A DNA stretch of 64,000 nucleotides. Origin: Ancylobacter sp. WKF20. Its GTDB lineage: Bacteria; Pseudomonadota; Alphaproteobacteria; Rhizobiales; Xanthobacteraceae. Shown here piece after piece: positions 58,819-64,000 of the stretch. The stretch's first letter is position 1. The number at the start of each line of letters is the position of its first letter. The DNA is taken from contig NZ_CP121679.1 in assembly GCF_029760895.1 (NCBI RefSeq), positions 2,418,001 through 2,482,000 on the forward strand, written 5' to 3'. A model generated the notes under the pieces. It was not told the origin of the DNA. It did not search any database and worked only from the letters and a program-made list of their open reading frames with translations. Position numbers and translations under genes: made by a program.

Positions 58819-59286
58819 ATGTCGGGCGAACCGAGCGAGGCACCATCCTCCCTCCCGCCCGATTTTGTGTGGGCGCCCCTCGTTCCCGAGCTGCTGGTGA
58901 CGGACATCGCCGCCAGCCTCGCCTTCTGGTGCGGCCTGTGCGGCTTCGCCATTGCCTATGCGCGCGAGGAAGACCGCTTCGCCTATCTCCAGCGCGAGGG
59001 CGCGCAGCTCATGCTGGAGGAGATCGGCGAAGGCCGGCACTGGATCACCGGTCCGCTCGAGCGCCCCTTTGGACGCGGCCTCAATATCCAGATCGCGACA
59101 AGCAGCGTCGCACCGATCCTCGCCGCGCTCAGGGCGGCGGCATGGCCGCTCTATATGGACGTCGAGGATAAATGGTACCGGGCCGGGACGATGGAGACCG
59201 GCGTGCGCCAGTTCCTCGTGCAGGATCCGGACGGCTATCTGCTCCGCTTCTCCGAAGGTCTCGGCCTGCGGCCCTGCGAGGGCTGA
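58819..59286 (+). CDS. VOC-family (bleomycin-resistance-like) protein
   Basis: This 155-residue protein begins 11 bp after gltD, probably in the same transcript. VPELLVTDIAASLAFWCGLCGF is the first betaalphabeta unit of the vicinal oxygen chelate fold, and VRQFLVQDPDGYLLRFSEGLG is the last. It resembles bleomycin-resistance/glyoxalase-type binding proteins. The ligand is unknown. Confidence 0.88.
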   Translation: MSGEPSEAPSSLPPDFVWAPLVPELLVTDIAASLAFWCGLCGFAIAYAREEDRFAYLQREGAQLMLEEIGEGRHWITGPLERPFGRGLNIQIATSSVAPILAALRAAAWPLYMDVEDKWYRAGTMETGVRQFLVQDPDGYLLRFSEGLGLRPCEG

Positions 59287-59430
59287 TCCGCGGCACGGAC
59301 GGTGCTACCCGCTCCATCCCGGCCGCGGCGCCGCGCAGGAGCGGGGATCAATCTCAGCGCATTACGACATCAATCATTCCGGCGCGGTCACGGCTCGGCC
59401 TTCGGCCGTCCGGGACGACGGTGTCGCGCG

Positions 59431-60933
59431 CTAGGGCGCGCCCGTTCCCACCCCTGCCCCGCTTGCCGGCGTGCCCACGGGGGTCGCCGCCGACGGCAGC
59501 GGGCCAGCGGGTAAGGCACCCGCCGGGGCAGCCGGCACCAGCGGATCGGCGGTCGCGGCGGGCTGGCCGGCGGGCCAGCGGAAATCGTCGGTCCGGCCGA
59601 TGACAACGGGCAGCGGTGCCCCGGTCAGCAGCGCCTTGGCGGGCTCGGGCTCCTCCGGTCGCGCGGAGAGCGGCAGCGACGCCGGCGTGGCGGCGGGCAG
59701 GGAGCCCGGAAGCAGTGTGCCCGGCGCGCCGGCCAGAGTGCGCGCGCCGGCGGAGGCTCCGCCCGTCAGCAGAATGATCGAGGGTCGCGCCTCAGCCGGG
59801 TTCGCCGCGGCGGCTGCGGCAGCGGGGTCGAGCGGCTGCGCCAGCAGCGCGTCGAGGTGGCGGTCAACGAAGAAGGCGAGCTTGCGGCCACCGGCACGGG
59901 TGAAGCCGACACCATCGGCGCTGCGCAGGCGTCGGCGCTGGCCGTCAACATCGGGGCCGGAGGTCATGAACTTGCCGTCCTCGTCGACGAAGCCGTCGGT
60001 GACATCGGCATAGACCAGCCCGGCACGTTCTACCCGTTCCTTGAGCAGGGCATTGAGCTCGACATTGCGCTGGTTCGCCGCCGCATCCTCGACCGGCGGC
60101 AGGCCGACCACGACAACAGGACGGCCGGCGAGTTTCAGGCCGAGCAGGAAATCCTCCATCCGCCGGCCATAAAGGCCGCGCCAGCGCTCGTCGAACAGCT
60201 CGGCGCGACCCGTTGGATCCTCGATCGGCGTGAGATCGTTCAGGCCCGCGAGCACCACCACGACATTGGGCTGCTCGGTCGCGGTGAGCTGGCGGCCATT
60301 GGCGATCCAGTCATAGGGGCTGGCGGGGCCGAGGCCGGAACCGGGCTGCGTCTTGGCGGCGACCGCGACCGTCTCGCGATCCGCCGCGAAACCATCGGCG
60401 AGGCCCTGCGCGAGCGGCGTCGCCAGCTCGTCGCCGAGCACCAGCACCACTTCCTTGATTTTATCGGAATCCGCCCGCGCCGCCGCCACCGTCTCGAAGA
60501 CGGTGCCGCGCGGCTCGGCCGGCTGGGCGATGACGGGGGGCGCGGCCACCGGCGGCGGCACATAGTCATTTGAGCGGCCTGGCGCCACGCGGCGCGGCTG
60601 ATCGGAGCGGAACAGGTTGAACAGCGGGGCGAAGGGCGACCAGGTCTGGCGCTGCGGCTCCGGCACCTGACGGCGCTGCGCCTGAGGCGTTACGCCCTGC
60701 TGCCGGCGCTGCGGCACCTGGCGTTGCTGCTGCTGAGGCGGCGCCTGCCGGTACTGCTGCTGCGGCGGCGCCTGCCGGGAGGGCGCGCCGACATTGCCCG
60801 GCGGGCGGAACCAGTCGCTCTGCGCCAGCGCCGGGCCGGTGCCGAGAAGCGGCAGCGACAGGCCGCCGGCCGCCAGCGCAATGGCGAGCGGCAGCGCCGT
60901 CAGTATCCCAGCGAAGCGGCGTGCGCCCATCAT
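59431..60933 (-). CDS. DUF459 (SGNH-hydrolase-like) exported protein
   Basis: The ATG at 60933 follows GGAAGG by 4 nt and opens a 500-residue exported protein. The signal peptide is followed by a Gln/Pro/Arg-rich segment and then a DUF459 domain: VVLVLGDELATPLAQGL, NVVVVLAGLNDLTP and YADVTDGFVDEDG, which parallel the GDS, GxND and D/H blocks of SGNH hydrolases. The usual Ser appears as GDE rather than GDS, so catalysis is questionable. The last 130 residues are Pro/Ala-rich. Confidence 0.82.
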   Translation of the reverse strand: MMGARRFAGILTALPLAIALAAGGLSLPLLGTGPALAQSDWFRPPGNVGAPSRQAPPQQQYRQAPPQQQQRQVPQRRQQGVTPQAQRRQVPEPQRQTWSPFAPLFNLFRSDQPRRVAPGRSNDYVPPPVAAPPVIAQPAEPRGTVFETVAAARADSDKIKEVVLVLGDELATPLAQGLADGFAADRETVAVAAKTQPGSGLGPASPYDWIANGRQLTATEQPNVVVVLAGLNDLTPIEDPTGRAELFDERWRGLYGRRMEDFLLGLKLAGRPVVVVGLPPVEDAAANQRNVELNALLKERVERAGLVYADVTDGFVDEDGKFMTSGPDVDGQRRRLRSADGVGFTRAGGRKLAFFVDRHLDALLAQPLDPAAAAAAANPAEARPSIILLTGGASAGARTLAGAPGTLLPGSLPAATPASLPLSARPEEPEPAKALLTGAPLPVVIGRTDDFRWPAGQPAATADPLVPAAPAGALPAGPLPSAATPVGTPASGAGVGTGAP

Positions 60934-61044
60934 GTGACCTTCCGCCGGCACGTTATGCGCGAGACACCCGATGGGCGCCGCGCCAAAAACCCAGCGTCAG
61001 GCGTGAACCATTCTGGCGGCGGTTTCAAGTCCCCGGCCGGCGAC

Positions 61045-62463
61045 CTAGCCGCCGCCACGGTTGCGCAGACTGTCCAGCACCTGGTCGGAGGGGTGGCCGT
61101 CCGCCGGCAGGCCGACGCTCACCTGATATTCGCGTACCGCGACGCGCGTCTTGGCGCCGAGAGACCCATCCACTGGCCCGACATCATAGCCGCGCGCGGC
61201 GAGGCGCTGCTGGAGTTCGGTGCGCTCAAGCCGCGACAGCGCGCGCGCATCTTCCGGCCAGGGCTGCACGAAGGGCCCGCCGCCACGGATACGGTCGGCG
61301 AGATGGCCGATGGCGAGCGCATAGGCGTCCGCCGGGTTGTAGCTGAGGATGGCCTTGAAATTGTCGGTCATCAGGAAGGCCGGCCCCTGCGCCCCGGCGG
61401 GCAGCAGCAGATAGGCCACCTCGTCGCCGGCCGGCATGCCCCTGCCCTCCGGGCGGCGCACGCCCATGGCCCACCATTCGCGCATCGGCTTGCGGATGTT
61501 CTTGTCGGCCACCGCGTAGTTGAAGCGCGCCGGCAGCACGACCTCATAGCCCCAGGAGCGCCCGGCCTGCCAGCCGCCACGCTTCAGCTTGTTGGCGGTC
61601 GAGCCCATGGCGTCGGCGACCGAATCCACCACGTTGCGGTGCCCGTCGCCGTCGAAATCCACGGCGTCGCGCTGGAAGGCGGTGGGCATGAACTGCGTCA
61701 GGCCGAAGGCGCCGGCCCAGGAGCCGCGCAGATGGCTCTCGGGAATGTCGCCCTTGTCGACGATGCGCAGCGCGGCGACGAACTCGTCGCGGAAATAGGC
61801 CTGCCGCCGGCCGATGCAGGCGAGCGTACCGGTGGCCTGCAGCACGGGATAGGAGCCGCGCGCGCTGCCGTAATTGGTCTCGATGCCCCAGATTGCGGCA
61901 ACCACATACGGATCGACGCCATAGGAGCGACCCACCGCCTCGAACACGGCGGCGTTCTGCGCCATCGCCTCGCGCCCGCGCCGGATGCGGGTCTCGGAGA
62001 CCAGCATGGTCACGTAATCGCCCGCCGTGCGGGTGAATTCGGGCTGCGTCTGCAGCTTCTCCATGATGCTCATGTCGGGCTTGAGCCCGACGGTGTAGCG
62101 CCGGAAGCCGGCCGCGGAGACGCCGCGCGCACGGGCTTCGGGCTCAAGCGATGCGATGCAGCGGGAGAAATTCGCCTCGGCGCGCGCGAGCGCCGCCGGG
62201 GTCATCTCGGGATGGGTCGCGGCCTGCGCCGGCGCCGCCGGAGCGGGGCGCGCCGGCTGGGGTGCGGCCACCGCGCGGGGCGCCGGGGCGTAGCCCGCAG
62301 GCGCGGGGCTCGCATAAGCGGTGGGCGCGGCGGGGCGCACGGGGGTCGCGAGCGTGCCCGTCACATCGTCGGGCGAGGCGCAGCCCGCCAGCCCGAGACC
62401 CATCATCACCGCGGCGATGCCGCCGGCCGAGCGCCGGCCGTGAACCGTCGTCCGATAACGCAT
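61045..62463 (-). CDS. Lytic murein transglycosylase lipoprotein (MltB-like)
   Basis: This 472-residue protein has a lipobox (GLGLAGC), a Pro/Ala linker to about residue 80, then the MltB/SLT_2 catalytic domain with the acid Glu in VAAIWGIETNYGSARG and AGAFGLTQFMPTAFQRDAVDFDGDG. A C-terminal peptidoglycan-binding domain follows (LQQRLAARGYDVGPVDGSLGAKTRVAV). It cleaves glycan strands at the outer membrane. Confidence 0.92.
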   Translation of the reverse strand: MRYRTTVHGRRSAGGIAAVMMGLGLAGCASPDDVTGTLATPVRPAAPTAYASPAPAGYAPAPRAVAAPQPARPAPAAPAQAATHPEMTPAALARAEANFSRCIASLEPEARARGVSAAGFRRYTVGLKPDMSIMEKLQTQPEFTRTAGDYVTMLVSETRIRRGREAMAQNAAVFEAVGRSYGVDPYVVAAIWGIETNYGSARGSYPVLQATGTLACIGRRQAYFRDEFVAALRIVDKGDIPESHLRGSWAGAFGLTQFMPTAFQRDAVDFDGDGHRNVVDSVADAMGSTANKLKRGGWQAGRSWGYEVVLPARFNYAVADKNIRKPMREWWAMGVRRPEGRGMPAGDEVAYLLLPAGAQGPAFLMTDNFKAILSYNPADAYALAIGHLADRIRGGGPFVQPWPEDARALSRLERTELQQRLAARGYDVGPVDGSLGAKTRVAVREYQVSVGLPADGHPSDQVLDSLRNRGGG

Positions 62464-62783
62464 GACGCTTACCCTTACGCGAACCCAAGGCCGGATTAGG
62501 GACGCATCACGGTTTCCAAGCGCTTAACGGGGGTCAGGGAATCACAGATGCGCCAGCACGCAGATGAACGGATGCCGAGCGGGCCGGTCCGTGATTGTTC
62601 ATCCACGCGCCCTATGTTCCCAGGCGCGGCGCGACTGTTGCGTCGCAAAAAAGACGGGGAGCTGATCGCGGCGCCGCGCGTTATAACGAATATGTCATTC
62701 ATCTGCGGTAGCGGCTAAGCTCCCGAGGCCCGTCCTTTCCGTCCGACTTCGTACCCACCGATCAAGAGCGGCATCACCAGTCC
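62464..62783. other. Divergent control region between the transglycosylase gene and galU
   Basis: A 320-bp gap with no coding frame. It must carry both promoters. The stretch near 62680-62705 (GTTATAACGAATATGTCATT) is the most AT-rich part and could include the galU promoter, but no confident -35/-10 is assigned. Confidence 0.4.
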
Positions 62784-63674
62784 ATGGCTACTCCGATACG
62801 CAAAGCGATCCTGCCCGTCGCCGGTCTCGGCACCCGTTTCCTGCCGGCCACCAAGGCTGTGCCGAAGGAAATGCTGACGGTGGTGGACCGCCCCGTCGTC
62901 CAGCATGTGGTGGACGAGGCGCGCGCCGCCGGCATCGAGCACATTGTCTTCGTCACCGGCCGCAACAAGGGCGTCATCGAGGACCATTTCGACCGCCAGT
63001 ACGAGCTGGAAGCGACGCTGTCCGAGCGCGGCAAGCATCAGATCCTCGACGCGCTGCGCGAGGAGACGATGGGGCCGGGCAAGACCAGCTTCACCCGCCA
63101 GCAGCTGCCGCTCGGCCTCGGCCATGCGGTGTGGTGCGCCCGCGACATCATCGGCAACGAGCCCTTCGCGCTGCTGCTGCCGGACATGCTGCACAAGCCG
63201 CGCAACGGCAAGGGCTGCCTGGCGCAGATGGTCGACGCCTACAAAAAGGCGGGCGGCGGCAACCACTTGGCCGTTTATGAGGTGCCGAAGGAGCAGACCG
63301 ACCAGTACGGCATCGTCGGGCTGGGCGAGCCGCTGTCCGACAATGTGCACCGCATCTCCCGGATGGTGGAGAAGCCGAAGACCAGCCTGGCGCCGTCCAA
63401 CCTCGCCATCTCCGGCCGCTACATCCTCCAGCCGGAAATCTTCGACCTGCTGGCCACGCAGGAGCGCGGCGCCGGCGGCGAGATCCAGCTGACCGATTCC
63501 ATGCTCAAGCTGGCGAAAAAGCAGGATTTCTATAGCGTTACCTTTGACGGCTCGATCTATGACTGCGGCTCGAAGCTCGGCTTCCTGATGGCGAATGTCG
63601 CCTACGCGCTCTCGCGCCCGGACATCGCCGAGACCTTCCGTCCCGAGCTCGACGCCCTGCTGGCGCAGAGCTGA
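62784..63674 (+). CDS. galU: UTP-glucose-1-phosphate uridylyltransferase
   Basis: This 296-residue enzyme has the nucleotidyl-transferase signature [20 protein letters not shown] and [10 protein letters not shown], plus [14 protein letters not shown] near the C-terminus. It makes UDP-glucose for surface polysaccharides, which ties it to the glycan genes at 31-44 kb. The length is normal. Confidence 0.96.
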   Translation: MATPIRKAILPVAGLGTRFLPATKAVPKEMLTVVDRPVVQHVVDEARAAGIEHIVFVTGRNKGVIEDHFDRQYELEATLSERGKHQILDALREETMGPGKTSFTRQQLPLGLGHAVWCARDIIGNEPFALLLPDMLHKPRNGKGCLAQMVDAYKKAGGGNHLAVYEVPKEQTDQYGIVGLGEPLSDNVHRISRMVEKPKTSLAPSNLAISGRYILQPEIFDLLATQERGAGGEIQLTDSMLKLAKKQDFYSVTFDGSIYDCGSKLGFLMANVAYALSRPDIAETFRPELDALLAQS

Positions 63675-63692
63675 GACGGCGACGGGCCCGCG

Positions 63693-63724
63693 ATCCCGGA
63701 TCGGTCCTGCGGACCGTCCGGGAT
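63693..63724. repeat. REP-like palindrome after galU
   Basis: ATCCCGGA-TCGGTCC-TGC-GGACCG-TCCGGGAT is a nearly perfect 32-bp palindrome, the cleanest member of the family at 1146 and 26740. It lies between the galU stop and a terminator. Confidence 0.65.
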
Positions 63725-63741
63725 GACGGTTGAACGAAAAA

Positions 63742-63765
63742 GGGCGCCTCGCGGCGCCCTTTGCT
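63742..63765 (+). terminator. Rho-independent terminator between galU and clpB
   Basis: GGGCGCC-TCGC-GGCGCCC followed by TTTGCTT, and preceded by AAAAA on the other side, so it may serve both convergent genes. Confidence 0.75.
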
Positions 63766-63804
63766 TGTGACCAGTGGGGTGAACAGTCAGGCCAATCAGG
63801 CCAG

Positions 63805-64000
63805 TCAGGCCGCCTCGTCCACCGCACCGGCGCGGGTGTCGAACAGCAGCTCGTTCGCCCCGCGCTCGACCCGCACCACATCGCCATCCTTCACCGTGCC
63901 GGCGAGAATGCGGCCGGCGAGCGGATCCTGCAGCAGCTTCTGGATCACGCGCTTCAGCGGGCGCGCGCCATAGGCCGGGTCGTAACCCTTCTCGGCGAGG
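63805..64000 (-). CDS. clpB: Chaperone ClpB, C-terminal fragment
   Basis: The last 64 codons of a minus-strand gene that continues past the right edge. The frame reads [20 protein letters not shown], then [19 protein letters not shown], the hallmark C-terminal end of the ClpB disaggregase. It converges with galU. Confidence 0.9.
   Translation of the reverse strand, partial: LAEKGYDPAYGARPLKRVIQKLLQDPLAGRILAGTVKDGDVVRVERGANELLFDTRAGAVDEAA

Overview
The window is high-GC DNA from an alphaproteobacterium, most likely of the Hyphomicrobiales (Xanthobacteraceae-like; this placement is inference). Supporting genes are cpdR, a HisN-type phosphatase, bioMNY, a ROSE-like element ahead of a small heat-shock gene, DUF459, and three tandem small RNAs that resemble the alphaproteobacterial suhB/alpha-r14 family. 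Most of the window is ordinary chromosomal housekeeping and transport.

The exceptional region is 4.6-19.2 kb, a complete type III-B (Cmr) CRISPR island with a reverse-transcriptase-Cas1 fusion. From left to right it holds: a minus-strand fusion of Csx16, a CARF domain and a HEPN domain; a leader and array 1 (9 repeats, 8 spacers, read rightwards); a tightly overlapping cmr1-cmr2(cas10)-cmr3-cmr4-cmr5-cmr6 operon; a convergent two-helix membrane CARF-like protein; array 2 (5 repeats, 4 spacers, read leftwards) with a leader homologous to that of array 1; and RT-cas1, cas2 and cas6. Both arrays share a 37-bp repeat type ending in the 8-nt tag TTAGAAAC, so one Cas6 should process both. Cmr4 keeps its slicer Asp26. 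Cas10 lacks the HD nuclease and has AADE in place of GGDD, yet the island keeps two CARF-type proteins.

The main discovery is in the spacers. Read as the target strand (antisense to the crRNA), 6 of 12 contain a Shine-Dalgarno core 6-8 nt before an ATG that opens a stop-free frame, and a seventh does so if the first repeat base completes the ATG. The arrays therefore seem to have sampled translation-initiation regions of mRNAs, in the orientation a type III RNA-targeting complex needs. This suggests RNA-derived, perhaps ribosome-associated, spacer capture by RT-Cas1.

Left flank (0-4.3 kb): an ABC solute-binding protein, a LysR regulator, a ferredoxin reductase and PlsC. Middle (19-31 kb): an aldo/keto reductase with adenine deaminase, a DeoR regulator, a bioMNY operon continuing into an acyl-CoA ligase and a thiolase, a TetR/EamA divergon with a visible operator, a second aldo/keto reductase and a NUDIX-type regulator. 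From 31 to 44.5 kb lies a surface-glycan block (RgpF-type and GT8-like glycosyltransferases, DUF6270, two sulfotransferases, an autotransporter), with PepF, a secreted histidine phosphatase and small proteins. From 44.5 to 64 kb: tRNA-Val, cpdR, an N-formylglutamate amidohydrolase, the small RNA cluster, hisN, an alpha/beta hydrolase, hsp20, gltB-gltD, a DUF459 protein, a lytic transglycosylase, galU and the 3' end of clpB.
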